A DNA stretch of 64,000 bases from Phycisphaerae bacterium (lineage in GTDB: Bacteria; Planctomycetota; Phycisphaerae; Tepidisphaerales; Tepidisphaeraceae): positions 30,319 through 94,318 of the forward strand of contig JAUJNJ010000005.1 in assembly GCA_030448225.1 (NCBI GenBank). The letters are read 5' to 3'. Within the stretch, counting starts at the first letter, position 1, and each line of letters begins with the position of its first letter. Shown here piece after piece: positions 28,695 through 38,467 of this stretch. Both the position numbers and the translations under genes were made by a program. Under the pieces are notes generated by a model. It was given only the letters and a program-made list of their open reading frames with translations, did no database searches and was not told the origin of the DNA.

Positions 28695-29918
28695 ATGGCT
28701 TCCTTCTTCCTCAGCCCCGGTTCGCGCACCTCGCCGACGGCGAACCGCTTCGTGCAGCAGTTCGCGATCGCCACGAACTGGCCCGTGCTCGTGGCCGTCG
28801 TGATCCTCTGCGCGCTGGGGCTCGTCAGCATCTGGGCCGACGTGAAGCCCGACGGCACGAGCGACGGGCCGAAGCAGTTGCGGTTCATGGCGATCGGCCT
28901 GGCGTGCATGGTCGCGTTCCAGACGATCAACTACCAGCGCATCGGCCGCTGGGCGTGGGCGTTCTACTTCGGCAGCCTGCTGCTGCTGCTCTACACCGTG
29001 CTGCCGGGCGTGCCGCGGAGCGGGTTCGGCTCGGTGCCGGTCCGCAACGGCGCGCACGCGTGGATCGACTTCAAGGTGATGAGCTTCCAGCCGGCGGAGG
29101 TGACGAAGATCGCGTTCGTGATGGTGCTGGCGCGGTACCTGCGGTTCCGCTCGAACTACCGCACGCTCGCCGGCCTGCTGCCGCCGTTCGCGCTGGCGCT
29201 GGTGCCGCTGGCGCTGATCCTGAAGCAGCCGGACCTGGGGACGGCGCTGGTGTTCATCCCCGCGCTGTTCGCGATGCTGTTCGTGGCCGGCGCGCGGATC
29301 GGGCACCTCGGGGCGATCGTGGGGCTCGGGCTGCTCGTCGCGCCGCTGATGTGGTTCAGCGGGTCGCCGAGCGTGCCGGTGTTCAAGCACCTGCCGGAAC
29401 TCGTCAAGCCGTACCAGCGGGCCCGCGTCTACGCGATGTTCAGCAACGACCCGGCGACGCTGCAGGGCATCGGCTACCAGGGCGAGCTGGCGCAGATCGC
29501 GATGGGGTCCGGCGGGTTCACGGGCAAGGGGATCGGCAACGTGCCCGTCGGCCGCCGCGTGCCCGAGGCGCACAACGACATGGTCTTCGCGCTGATCGGC
29601 GAGCAACTGGGCTTCTTCGGCTCGGTCGTGGTGATCGGCGCGTACCTCGTGCTGTTCGTCGCCGGCGTGGAGATCGCCGCCGCCACGCGCGAGCCGTTCG
29701 GGCGGCTGGTGGCGCTGGGCGTGGTGTCGGTGCTGGCGGGGCAGACGTTCATCAACCTGATGGTCGTCACGCGGATGATGCCCGTCACCGGCATCACGCT
29801 CCCGTTCATCAGCGCCGGCGGCAGCAGCCACATCGCCAGCTTCATGGCCGTCGGCCTGCTGCTGAACATCGGCCAGAACCGCCCGATCGTGATGGCCCGC
29901 GAGTCGTTCGAGTACTGA
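28695..29918 (+). CDS. rodA: SEDS peptidoglycan glycosyltransferase RodA
   Basis: This 407-residue protein has about ten transmembrane segments. SEDS hallmarks are present: GAHAWIDFKVMSFQPAEVTKIAFV near residue 125, LKQPDLGTALVF, and the C-terminal GITLPFISAGGSSHIASF. RodA polymerises lipid II and pairs with the PBP2 encoded upstream. The start is the ATG opening MASFFLSPG. The 123-bp spacer from mrdA begins with GGGTGAACGGGCGAGCGGGT-like word repeats but has no opposing arm. The frame is intact. Confidence 0.93.
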   Translation: MASFFLSPGSRTSPTANRFVQQFAIATNWPVLVAVVILCALGLVSIWADVKPDGTSDGPKQLRFMAIGLACMVAFQTINYQRIGRWAWAFYFGSLLLLLYTVLPGVPRSGFGSVPVRNGAHAWIDFKVMSFQPAEVTKIAFVMVLARYLRFRSNYRTLAGLLPPFALALVPLALILKQPDLGTALVFIPALFAMLFVAGARIGHLGAIVGLGLLVAPLMWFSGSPSVPVFKHLPELVKPYQRARVYAMFSNDPATLQGIGYQGELAQIAMGSGGFTGKGIGNVPVGRRVPEAHNDMVFALIGEQLGFFGSVVVIGAYLVLFVAGVEIAAATREPFGRLVALGVVSVLAGQTFINLMVVTRMMPVTGITLPFISAGGSSHIASFMAVGLLLNIGQNRPIVMARESFEY

Positions 29919-29969
29919 CCCGCCGCCGCCGCGTTGACACGACTCGGGGCCACCCCTACAGTCGCGCGC

Positions 29970-30550
29970 ATGCCCGTCGCCCGCCTCGCGCTCGTCCTGT
30001 TTTCACTCGTGATCGTCGCCAACGGCTGCACGTCGGGTCCGGAGCCGGTGCGCGACGAGATGTTCGCGCCGGCGACGATCCGCATCCACCCGACGTTCAC
30101 GCAGTTCAAGGATTGGACCGGCGACGGCACGCCGGACGGCGTCGAGGCGCTGGTCGAGGTGCAGGACACGTTTGGCGAGCCGACGCGCGTCGTCGGCGAC
30201 GTGATGTTCGAGCTCCACACCTACCGCCCCGACATGCCCGAGCAGCGGCGCGCCATCGGCGGGCCGTGGCGGCACATGCTGACGACGCGGGCCGAGCAGG
30301 AGGAGCGCTGGAACCGCGCGTGCGCGCCTACACGTTCCGCCTCGACATGCCGGTCCCGCAGGACAAGCGGGAGTTCGTGCTCGCCGCCACGCTGAACCGC
30401 ACCGCCGGCGGGCAGCCGCAGGGGCGGCTGTTCGACGAACTCGTGCTCGAGCGCCGCGCGCGCGCGGCCGTAGCGATCTCCCGGCGCGCGCCGTCCGCGC
30501 CGGCCGCGCGCGCCGCGTCGGACAACGTGGGCATCCCGCCGCCGCGGTGA
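29970..30550 (+). CDS. Putative lipoprotein, frameshifted
   Basis: A short signal sequence ends in a lipobox-like IVANGC, placing the protein at a membrane surface. The mature part (GDGTPDGVEALVEVQDTFGE, then VRAYTFRLDMPVPQDKREFVLAATL) reads as a beta-sandwich of unknown function. A single-base shift near 30320 separates the halves, and the second half runs to the TGA at 30550. Restored length is about 193 residues. The GHMP kinase starts 5 bases later, so the two are probably co-transcribed. Confidence 0.6.
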
Positions 30551-30554
30551 TCAC

Positions 30555-32148
30555 GTGCAAGACCTCCTCTCCCTCGATCCCGTCCCGGCCCTCCTCGCCC
30601 GCGCCCGCGGCGAGCTCGGGGCCGACTTCGACTTCGCCCGGCCCGTGCGCGTCAGCCGGGCGGCGGGGCGGCTCGACGTGATGGGGGGCATCGCGGATTA
30701 CACCGGGTCGCTCGTCTGCGAGATGCCGCTCGACCGCGCGCGGCCGCCGTGGCGCTGCAGCGCGGGCGGACCGGCAGGTGCAGGTCTGCTCGCTCAACCT
30801 GCTCGACGAGCAGCGGCCGTTCACGCTCCGCGTGCCGCTCGAAGCGCTCGCCCGCGGCCCGGTCGATGCGCTCCGCCCCGCGTTCGACGATCCGGGCCGC
30901 AAGTGGGCGGCGTACCTCGTCGGGTGCCTCGTGATCCTGCACGAACGCCGCCTGATCGACCTCGCCGACCCGCGCGTCGGCGGCATGAACCTCGCGCTGC
31001 TCAGCACCGTCCCGCTCGGCTCCGGCGTCAGCTCGTCTGCCGCGATCGAGGTCGCGACGATGATGAACCTCGTTGACCACCTCGGCATCCAGCGACGCGA
31101 CGCGACGGCGACGCGGGAACGAGACGCAGACCTCGGCAACGTCAACGACGCGAACGGCGGCGCAGCATCTCCCACGTCCGGCAGCGATGCCCCGAGAAGT
31201 CGCACGGCGCTCGGCCCCGCCCCCGCGGTTGGCGCGTCGTCCGACCGATCGATAAGCCCGCTCCAACTCGCCGCGCTCTGCCAGGAGGTAGAGAACCGCA
31301 TCGTCGGCGCCCCCTGCGGCATCATGGATCAGGTCGCGAGTTGCGCCGGCAAGGCCGGGTCGCTGCTGCGGATGATCTGCCAGCCGCACGAGCTGCAACC
31401 GCCGCTGCGACTCCCCGAGGGCGTGCGCGTCGTCGGCATCAACAGCAACGTGAGGCACCACGTCGGCGGCGGGCAGTACGGCCGCACGCGGTGCGCGGCG
31501 TTCATGGGCCACCGCATCATCCTCGACGCGATGCGCGACATGGGCGCCCGCGCCGGGCGCGCGCTCGTCGCCGACCCGACCGGCGGCTACCTCGCGAACC
31601 TCGACCCGGACGACTACAAGGCGCTGTTCCGCCCGCACGTGCCCGAGCACATCACCGGCCGCGACTTCCTCGCCCGCCACGGCGGCACGATCGACGCGGC
31701 CACCACGGTGGAGCCGGACGTCGGGTACGCGGTGCAGCACGCGACGGATCACCACGTGCTCGAGGCCCGCCGGGTGCGGCGGTTCGTCGAGTTCCTCGAG
31801 GAGGCGAAGCTCGCCACCGGCGCCGCCCGCACGGCCGCCCTCGACCGCGCGGGGCACCTGATGTACGCGTCGCACCTGTCGTACACGAACGACGCGATGC
31901 TCGGCGCCGACGAGTGTGACCTGCTCGAGCAGCTCGTCCGCGACCGCGAGCGCGCCGGCATCTACGGCGCGAAGATCACCGGCGGCGGAAGCGGCGGCAC
32001 CGTGGCCGTCCTCGCCGACGAATCCGCGTCCGCCGACGCCGCGCTCGCGGACGTGATGGCCGAGTACGAACGACAAACGGCGCGGAAGCCCGAACTGTTC
32101 GCCGGGAGCAGCCCGGGCGCGTGGCACGTGGGGACGGTCGTGGTGTAG
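30555..32148 (+). CDS. GHMP kinase, L-arabinokinase/galactokinase-like
   Basis: The product has the three GHMP motifs: GRLDVMGGIADYTGS near the N-terminus, PLGSGVSSSAAIEV (ATP phosphate loop) in the middle, and KITGGGSGGTVAVL near the C-terminus. The first motif, with GGIADY replacing the GEHTDY of galactokinase, matches plant-type L-arabinokinases, so a sugar-1-kinase for arabinose or a related sugar is my best guess. A one-base shift near 30770 breaks the N-terminus. An insert of about 55 hydrophilic residues follows the ATP loop. The start is a GTG five bases past the lipoprotein stop. Confidence 0.82.
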
Positions 32149-32441
32149 TTCGGTCGTCCCTCACGCGCACGCACCCGGGATCGTTGCGACGTCGTTGTCG
32201 CCGCGTGATGCGCCTCGTGGACGATGGCGGTTCGCCTGCGAGGTAGTTGCGACGCCTGTGCGTCGCGGTCGACGCGGAGCGGCGAATCTTCTCGCACCGC
32301 CGATGTTCGGCTGCGCGACCGCCGCGGCGCAGGCGTGCGACGTTTCGCATCGGTCTCTGCTCCCCACGGTTCTCGGGAAAGTGCCGCTCTGCGAGTGGCG
32401 CCGCCGTGGCGGCGCGTGGGCCCGGCGCGTACAACGCGGGG

Positions 32442-33440
32442 ATGATTCCCGACCCCGACCGCGTCGTCGACCGGCTGAAAGAGTTCCAGCGCGCGACGCG
32501 CCAACTGCTCATCGACTCGCGGCGGCAGACGGACCTGCACGCCGTCAGCCGGGCGAGCGCGGCGGACACGATCTACGCGATCGACGCGGTGGTCGAGCCG
32601 GTGCTGGAGGCGTTCTGTCGCGAGTGGGCGCGGACGACGCCGCTCGTGCTGATTGCGGAGGGGGTGGAAAGCGAGACGGGCGTGGAGGGGGTGAAGGTGT
32701 TTCCGGAGGGCGCGCGGGAGGAAGATGCGCGGATCTGCCTCATCGTCGACCCGATCGACGGCACGCGCGGCATCATGTACGACAAGCGGGCGGCGTGGGC
32801 GCTGGCGGGCGTCGCGCCGAACAAGGGGCCGGGCACGTCGCTGCGGGACATCGAGGTGGCCGTGATGACGGAACTGCCCACGAGCAAAATGTGCCAGGCC
32901 GACGTGCTGTGGGCGACGAAGGGTGGCGGCGCGCACGGCGAGCGGGTTGACCTGAACACCGGCAGGACCGAGACGCTAGCCATCAAGCCGTCGGCGGCCG
33001 ACCGGATCGATCACGGGTTCGCCTCGATCGTCAACTTCTTCCCCGGCACGAAGCGATTGGCGAGCGACCTGATGGAGCGGATCGTCGCGGCCCTCGTCGG
33101 CGAGGCGGACGTCACGCAGGCGACCGTCTTTGACGACCAGTACATCTCCACCGGCGGGCAGTTCTACGAGCTGATCGTCGGCCACGACCGCTTCAACGCC
33201 GACCTCCGGCCGCTCTTCTACCGGATGCAGGGCCAGCCCCAAGGGCTCTGCTGTCACCCGTACGACTGCGCGACGCTGCTCATCGCGGATGAGGCGGGCC
33301 TCATCCGTACCGCCGGCGTCGGCCGACCACTCGACGGCGCGCTCGACGTGACGACCGGACTGTCATGGGCGGCGTACGCGAACCCGGCGCTGCGACAAAA
33401 GATCGAGCCGATCGTGTCGGCGTACTTCGCCAGCATGTAG
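32442..33440 (+). CDS. Inositol monophosphatase-family phosphatase
   Basis: This 332-residue protein has the metal-binding signature DPIDGTRG at about residue 103 and an upstream acidic site (IAEGVESETG), as in the inositol monophosphatase/FBPase superfamily. It should hydrolyse a phosphomonoester with Mg2+; the substrate cannot be told from sequence. The start is the ATG opening MIPDPDRVV; the frame extends further upstream with shadow-like composition. It may act in the same sugar-phosphate metabolism as the preceding kinase. Confidence 0.75.
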   Translation: MIPDPDRVVDRLKEFQRATRQLLIDSRRQTDLHAVSRASAADTIYAIDAVVEPVLEAFCREWARTTPLVLIAEGVESETGVEGVKVFPEGAREEDARICLIVDPIDGTRGIMYDKRAAWALAGVAPNKGPGTSLRDIEVAVMTELPTSKMCQADVLWATKGGGAHGERVDLNTGRTETLAIKPSAADRIDHGFASIVNFFPGTKRLASDLMERIVAALVGEADVTQATVFDDQYISTGGQFYELIVGHDRFNADLRPLFYRMQGQPQGLCCHPYDCATLLIADEAGLIRTAGVGRPLDGALDVTTGLSWAAYANPALRQKIEPIVSAYFASM

Positions 33441-33462
33441 GGTGGACTCGCTACCGAACCGG

Positions 33463-33630
33463 TGGAACCACGGAGCCCACGGCGAACGCGGCGGTAGGTA
33501 AAGATGCGATGATGGCGGATGGAAGATGGAGGGAGAGTCGCTTGGGACGGTTATCTTCCTCCATCTTTCATCCGCCATCTTCTATTTCTCGTCTGTTCCC
33601 TCTCCGTGCTCCCCGTGTCCTTCGTGGTTC
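33463..33630. repeat. Two nested iterated-word inverted repeats (CACGGAG; GATGGCGGATGG)
   Basis: The outer arms GGAACCACGGAGCCCACGG (33463) and CCCCGTGTCCTTCGTGGTTC (ending 33630) are inverted and word-like. The inner arms at 33511-33534 and 33556-33579 (GATGGCGGATGGAAGATGGA) match at 21 of 23 positions. Together they fill the convergent spacer between the phosphatase and the small membrane protein gene. Confidence 0.85.
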
Positions 33631-33647
33631 GATCGATCCGCGCAAGC

Positions 33648-33677
33648 AAAGAGCGACCCGCGTTCGGGTCGCCCTTG
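33648..33677 (-). terminator. Intrinsic terminator of the small membrane protein gene
   Basis: GCGACCCG and CGGGTCGC (33653-33660 with 33665-33672) form an 8-bp stem with a four-base loop. On the minus strand it is followed by TCTTTG. It lies 44 bp after the stop of the gene at 33721-33960. Outer AAG/CTT bases can extend the stem. Confidence 0.6.
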
Positions 33678-33720
33678 TGCCACAGAGAAGATCTTGGCCC
33701 GCGAAGGCCCGTTCCCCGGA

Positions 33721-33960
33721 TTAGTCGGAGCCGGCGACCTTCACGAGCTTGTTGTACAGGCCGAGGATCAGGAACGTCGGGGCCCACTGGCCGACGAACA
33801 GCGCGTCCTTGTCGCGGCCCATGAGCTTCAGCGTCAGCGAGGTCGCGATCGACCCGCCGGCCAGCCACAGGAACGTGTCCGACGGCAGCTTGGCCGTCTG
33901 GCTCTCGATCGCCCGGGCAACCTTGCCCTCGGAATGTTCTGGCGGGGTAAACGTCCTCAT
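33721..33960 (-). CDS. Small membrane protein, putatively sigma-54 controlled
   Basis: This 79-residue protein has a charged N-terminus and two hydrophobic segments (TFLWLAGGSIATSLTLKLMG and FVGQWAPTFLILGLYNKLV). I do not recognise a function. GGGAGGTTCGC before the ATG gives a strong ribosome binding site. A near-perfect sigma-54 promoter lies about 107-121 bp upstream and an intrinsic terminator follows the gene, so it is a complete monocistronic unit. Confidence 0.75.
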   Translation of the reverse strand: MRTFTPPEHSEGKVARAIESQTAKLPSDTFLWLAGGSIATSLTLKLMGRDKDALFVGQWAPTFLILGLYNKLVKVAGSD

Positions 33961-34066
33961 GCGAACCTCCCGGCGGCCGTCCGCGAGTCGCGGCGGGCGC
34001 GCCTTCTGATCAGACTCCCTTGTCTCCGGCGGCTGACGTCCAGCACGCCGTGTTAATCAAAGGTCC

Positions 34067-34081
34067 GCAAACCCAGTGCCA
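34067..34081 (-). promoter_or_regulatory. Sigma-54 (-24/-12) promoter candidate
   Basis: On the minus strand TGGCACTGGGTTTGC fits TGGCAC-N5-TTGC with GG-N10-GC spacing and is followed by GG. It matches the element at 20933 at 13 of 15 positions, and 15 of 17 with the two bases that follow. Transcription would start near 34055, about 95 bases before the ATG at 33960. Confidence 0.62.
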
Positions 34082-34245
34082 TTGAAGGGCAGCCATCCGA
34101 GCGGGCGGAGGGTTTGTCGAATCGCTGATCCGACCGGCGGGTCGTCCGGTAATGGCAAGGCTCTGACGCCCGGAAGCGGGTTCCGGCGCGAGGCAACCGG
34201 CTGTTTTGCCGCGGGTTTGGGGCCACACTATACTGCCCGCCACGC

Positions 34246-36229
34246 ATGGGCCGAGTTGTCGACATCCGGGAGCCGATCGCGACGCCGGGCCACGCCGCGT
34301 CGCCCCCGCCACGTTTCCCGACCATCCCGACCGATCGGGACACCTTGCCGCCCCTGACCGCGGCCGTGTACGCCCCCCTGCCCGACCGGTTCCTGGCCTG
34401 GATCGACGCCCACCGCCGACTGCTGTTCGGCTCGCTCGTCGTGCTCTACCTGCTCGGGTTCAACGGCCACTGGCGGTTCGAGCCGGACAGCGCGCTCTAC
34501 ATGACGATCGGCCGCAACCTCGCCGAGGGGCAGGGGTACACCTACCACGGCCAGCCGCACCGGCTGGTCTACCCGGGGCTGCCGTGGCTGTTCGCCGGAC
34601 TGTTCAAGCTGTTCGGCACGGACAGCCGCCTGCCCGGCCTGATCGTCATGCCGCTGATCGGCGCGCTGACGCTCGGGCTCACCTATCGCCTGTTCCGCCT
34701 CCACGCCGACCGCGCCACCGCCGTGCTCATCACGGTCCTGCTCGGCATGACGCGCACGTTCTACCGGTACTGCTTCGAACTGATGAGCGACGTGCCGTTC
34801 CTGATGGGCGTGATGGCGTTCCTCGTCGGATTCGAGTCGATCTTCTACCGGCGCGAGGCCGCGATCGGGTTCGCCGGCGAGGGCGCGGCAAGCGACGACG
34901 ACGACGACGACCGCGCGGGCGGGCGGGCCCGGTCGCGGCCGACGGACTGGCTGCTGCTCGTCGGCGGGCTGGCGATCGTGGTCGTGACCCGCCCGACGAT
35001 GTGGGCGCTGCTGCTGGCGGTCGGCGCCGCCGTCTTCTACTGGATGTTCCGCCGGCCGATCCGCTGGGGCCGCATCGCGATGGGCGCCGGGCTGGCGGGC
35101 GTGGCGGGCGCGGCGGCGCTGGCGTTCATCCTGCTCGGGCCCGGCACCCACGGGACGGCCGGCGCGTACGAGGAGGACTTCCTCAACTCCGTCACCGGCC
35201 GGGCCGACCACGTCGTCGTGCAGGTCGTCACCCGCACGGGGCCGGCCCTGCTCCAGCCCAGCGCGTCGGAGGCGCTGTTCGGCGTCGACATCGGCAGCAT
35301 CCAACTCCGGCGGCTCGGGCTGGCGTCGTTCGACATCCCGCTGGCGCTGCTCCCCAGCCTGCTCGTGATCGCCGCGGGCCTCGCGCTGTTCCGGCGGCGC
35401 GCGCTGTGGGGGTTCTTCGTGCTCTTCACGATCGCGATGATGCTCGTGCGCGTCGTTCACGTGCGCTACTTCCTGCAGGTGCTGCCGCTGCTGCTCTACG
35501 GGTTCTGGCTCGGCGTCTTGGCCCTGCACCGCCGGCTGCCGGCGCGGTGGGCCGATCGGGCGTTCGTCGCGCTCGTGGTGCTGCTGGCGGGCGCGAACGT
35601 GGTGCGGGTGGTCGGGTTCGTCGCCGAGCAGCGCCGCACGCCGTTCCTGGAGAAGTACCGCGGCGGGCGCTTCGCCGCGGCGGTGAAGGTGGCCGACGAA
35701 CTGCGGGCGCGGACGCCGGCCGAGTCGTGGGTGCTGTCGCGGCGTAAGACCGGGCGGATCCTGACGAACCTCAGCGGCCGCTACGTCGCCGAGCCCGACG
35801 CCGCCACCGAGTTCCGGCCGCACGAGTTACAGCCCGTGTACGTGCTGGAGCCGATGGACGAGGAGGGGTTGTACTGGATGCGGCAGAAGCGGATCGCCGC
35901 CGGCCTGCCGGTCGGCGACCCGATCAAGGGCCGGGCGCGGCGAAACCTGGCAGTTGCACGAGGCCGTGCGCCTGCCGGAGCCGGCAGCGGCCTGCGACGC
36001 CGGCGTTACCGTCGTCGGCACCGCGCCCGTCCCGTCGGCCGCGCCCGCGTCGTCGGCGTCAGCGACACCGTCTCCCGCGCCCGCGCCGCCGGCGTCCGAC
36101 GCGCCGGACGCCGCCTCGCCTACGCCGGCGCCATCGGCTCCGGCACCGTCGTCTCCCGCGGCCGCGACGGCGGCGGCGGAACGTGTCGACGCCGCCGGGC
36201 GGGCCGCCGCGGGGGACGGGGGCGCGTGA
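34246..36229 (+). CDS. Membrane glycosyltransferase (ArnT/PMT-like, GT39/83)
   Basis: This polytopic protein has about ten to eleven hydrophobic segments. The acidic first-loop motif EPDSALYMTIGRNLAEGQGY is typical of GT-C dolichyl- or polyprenyl-phosphate-sugar transferases. An Asp-run linker (SDDDDDDRAGG) lies at about residue 210. A soluble C-terminal part (LSRRKTGRILTNLSGRYVAEP) and an Ala/Pro/Ser-rich tail follow. A one-base change near 35935 shifts the frame at DPIKGR; after correction the protein reads TWQLHEAVRLPEP and ends at the TGA of 36227-36229, overlapping the next gene by GTGA. It probably adds sugars to lipids or proteins at the outer face of the cytoplasmic membrane. Confidence 0.8.
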
Positions 36230-37011
36230 AGTTCAGCATCGTCACGCCGTCGTTCAACGCCGCCCGCTTCCTGCGGCGCACGGCCGAGAGCATCCTGTCG
36301 CAGCCGGGGCCGTTCGACCTTCAGTGGATCGTCGTCGACGGCCACAGCACCGACGGCACCGCGGACCTGCTGCGCGACCTCGCCGCCCGCGACGAGCGCG
36401 TCGTCTGGGCGAGCGAGGCGGACGGCGGGCAGTCGCACGCGATCAACAAGGGGATGGCGATGGCCGACGGCGACGTGCTCGCCTGGCTCAACGCCGACGA
36501 CACCTACGCGCCCGGCGCGCTCGCCGCCGTCGCCGACGCGCTCGCCCGCAACGAACGGGCGGCGTGGACCGTGGGGCGGTGCGACGTGATCGACGCCGAC
36601 GACCGCCCGATCCGCGCGCGCGTCACCCGCTACAAGGACTACTGGCTCGACCGCTACAGCCTCCGGCAACTCCTCCGCGAGAACTTCATCTCCCAGCCGG
36701 CCGTCTTCTGGCGGCGCGACTTCGGGCGGGCGGCCGGGCCGCTCGACGAGTCGCTGCACTACACGATGGACTACGACCTCTGGCTGCGGATGGCCCGGCT
36801 CCGCGACCCGCTCGTGCTGCCGTCGCTCGTCGCGCACTTCCGCTACCACGAGACGAGCAAGTCCGGGCGCGTGCGGCGCGAGCAGTTCGACGAACAGTAC
36901 CGCGTCGCCAGCCGCTACTTCGGCGACGACTGGCGCAGCCGCGTCGTGCACAAGTTCAACGTCGAGAAGATCGTGGCGGCGTACCGGCTGATGCGGGCGG
37001 TGGGGTGGTGA
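36226..37011 (+). CDS. GT2-family glycosyltransferase
   Basis: This 261-residue GT-A enzyme opens MKFSIVTPSFNAARFLRRTA (GTG start). It has VDGHSTDGT for the nucleotide, the DxD-type motif LNADDTYAPGAL and an acceptor-side FRYHETSKS. The GTGA overlap with the upstream glycosyltransferase shows two translationally coupled genes. The donor sugar is unknown. It is closely similar in layout to the GT2 at 40221-41081. Confidence 0.87.
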   Translation: MKFSIVTPSFNAARFLRRTAESILSQPGPFDLQWIVVDGHSTDGTADLLRDLAARDERVVWASEADGGQSHAINKGMAMADGDVLAWLNADDTYAPGALAAVADALARNERAAWTVGRCDVIDADDRPIRARVTRYKDYWLDRYSLRQLLRENFISQPAVFWRRDFGRAAGPLDESLHYTMDYDLWLRMARLRDPLVLPSLVAHFRYHETSKSGRVRREQFDEQYRVASRYFGDDWRSRVVHKFNVEKIVAAYRLMRAVGW

Positions 37012-37029
37012 GGGCGCCGACGCGCCGCG

Positions 37030-38049
37030 TCACGCCCGCCGGTTCTTCGTGAACGCGTGCAGGTTCACGCCGTTGGCGTCGACGTGGCGGACGGTGAAGC
37101 GGTCGGCGTGCAGTTCGAGGTGCGTGAAGCCGTAGACCGCGCGGCCGAACACGCCGCGGCGGGCGCCCCTGATCTCGCGGGCGCGGGCGCCGCCGGCGCC
37201 GCTGACGACGAACGACGTCGGGTGGTCCCTGAACTCGATGTGCTGCAGGTCGTGGTCGTGGCCGCAGAGGTACAGGTCGACCGCGTGGCGGCGGAGCAGC
37301 GGGTCGAGGTCGGCGACGAGCTCCTTCGTGTCGCCGTGCGCGCCGTCGCTGAACACCGGGTGGTGGCCGACGACGAACAGCCACGGCGTCGTCCGCGGCT
37401 TGCCCAGTTCGTCCGCCACCCACGCGGCCTGGCGCTGGCGCGCAGTCCGCGACATGGCCCGGTCGCCGTAGACCCCGTTCGTATCGATCACGACGAACGT
37501 CGCCAGCGGGTTCTGCGCCGGCAGCTCGAAGCGGTACTGCTTGGCCGGCAGCGTCCAGCGTGAGTCCGGGCGGTGCGCGCGGTATGCGAGCTGCGCGGCG
37601 ACCGACGCGCGGCCGCCCTCGTCGAAGTAGTCGTGGTTGCCGAGGACGGCGTACATCGGGCAGGCGAACGCGTCGGGCGGGTACATCGCCTCCACGTTCG
37701 TCCGCCACCGCGGCGACGCCACGCCCTTGCCCGCGAGCCCGCCGTAGAAGTTGTCGCCGAGCAGCGCCAGCGCCGCGGGCCGGAACTCGTACTTGGCGGC
37801 GTAGAGGGCCATCGCCTCGCTCACCGCGCGCTGCCGCGGCAGGTCCTTCGGCTTCACGCCGAAGTCGCCGACGGCCAGCAGGTGACACCCCCGCGCGTCG
37901 ATGGCCGAATCGTCTGCCGGCCGGTCCGCGCGCGGCGCTGACGACGACGACGACGAGGACGGTGACGACGAACGGCACCCGCCGTTCAAGGCGGCCCACG
38001 CGCTGAACCCGATCGTCTGCTGAAGAAGTTGACGTCGACTGAAGATCAC
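37030..38049 (-). CDS. Purple acid phosphatase-like metallophosphoesterase, Tat-exported
   Basis: This 339-residue protein has the five metallophosphatase blocks in order: GDFG, GDNFYG, GNHDY, GHHPVFS and GHDHDL, which bind the two-metal centre. The spacing fits the small (tartrate-resistant type) purple acid phosphatases. The N-terminus VIFSRRQLLQQTIGFSAW is a twin-arginine signal, followed by LNGGC, a possible lipobox, and a serine-rich linker. Start: GTG preceded by GGAGG. It is convergent with the GT2 gene, 18 bp apart. It probably scavenges phosphate outside the cytoplasm. Confidence 0.83.
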   Translation of the reverse strand: MIFSRRQLLQQTIGFSAWAALNGGCRSSSPSSSSSSSAPRADRPADDSAIDARGCHLLAVGDFGVKPKDLPRQRAVSEAMALYAAKYEFRPAALALLGDNFYGGLAGKGVASPRWRTNVEAMYPPDAFACPMYAVLGNHDYFDEGGRASVAAQLAYRAHRPDSRWTLPAKQYRFELPAQNPLATFVVIDTNGVYGDRAMSRTARQRQAAWVADELGKPRTTPWLFVVGHHPVFSDGAHGDTKELVADLDPLLRRHAVDLYLCGHDHDLQHIEFRDHPTSFVVSGAGGARAREIRGARRGVFGRAVYGFTHLELHADRFTVRHVDANGVNLHAFTKNRRA

Positions 38050-38467
38050 GCGGTGCCTCCGTGCCGCGGGTCGGCCGAGAAGCGGGCGAACCACAGATCG
38101 TGCAAGGTACACGGATGTGGAGTGGCGGGAAACGCCGGCGCGGCGCTGGCGTATCGCGACGCAGTCCATCTTCGGGTGGGGAGGCCCGTGTCGCGGCGGA
38201 CAACTCGCGTTTAGCGCTCTGCGCCGGGACCTTGTGGTCGCGAGGAGCGACAGCGACGAACTACCCCCGGCTGGGGGGATGCCTCTCACGACCCGAGATC
38301 CCGCAGGTCGCTACCGCTCCCCTCGGGATGACACCCTACGGGTCAGGTGAACGTGCTGTAGCCGCCGGCTTTATCCGCCGGCCGCGGGGCGGTCCGGAAC
38401 ACTACACCCGAAGGTACGACTCTAGCCCCTTCGGGCCCGCGGATTCCCCGGCTCGTTCTCTTGCAGA
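38050..38467. other. Intergenic with palindromic elements
   Basis: This 418-bp spacer contains the palindromic element at 38237-38332 and, next to it, TAGCCGCCGGCTTTATCCGC, a further small hairpin. No gene is seen. Confidence 0.5.
38237..38332. repeat. Palindromic repeat, family shared with 56.2 kb
   Basis: It runs from GTCGCGAGGAGCGACAGCGAC to GTCGCTACCGCTCCCCTCGG...GATGAC. The terminal parts are imperfect inverted copies (GGAGCGACAGCGAC versus GTCGCTACCGCTCC). The last 40 bases match those of the element at 56188-56287 at about 36 positions. Confidence 0.8.

Noticed and set aside
34140..34215. Region before the membrane glycosyltransferase with GGCAAGGCTCTGACG and GAGGCAACCGG, faintly like a c-di-GMP riboswitch
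   Set aside because: The conserved core order and tetraloop-receptor pairing cannot be recovered, and only short words match.
34246..37011. A single 921-codon frame joining the membrane glycosyltransferase and the GT2 enzyme
   Set aside because: The GTGA overlap at 36226-36229 and sensible sequence in another frame (TWQLHEAVRLPEP) before it show two genes. The continuous frame is a by-product of a one-base error near 35935.
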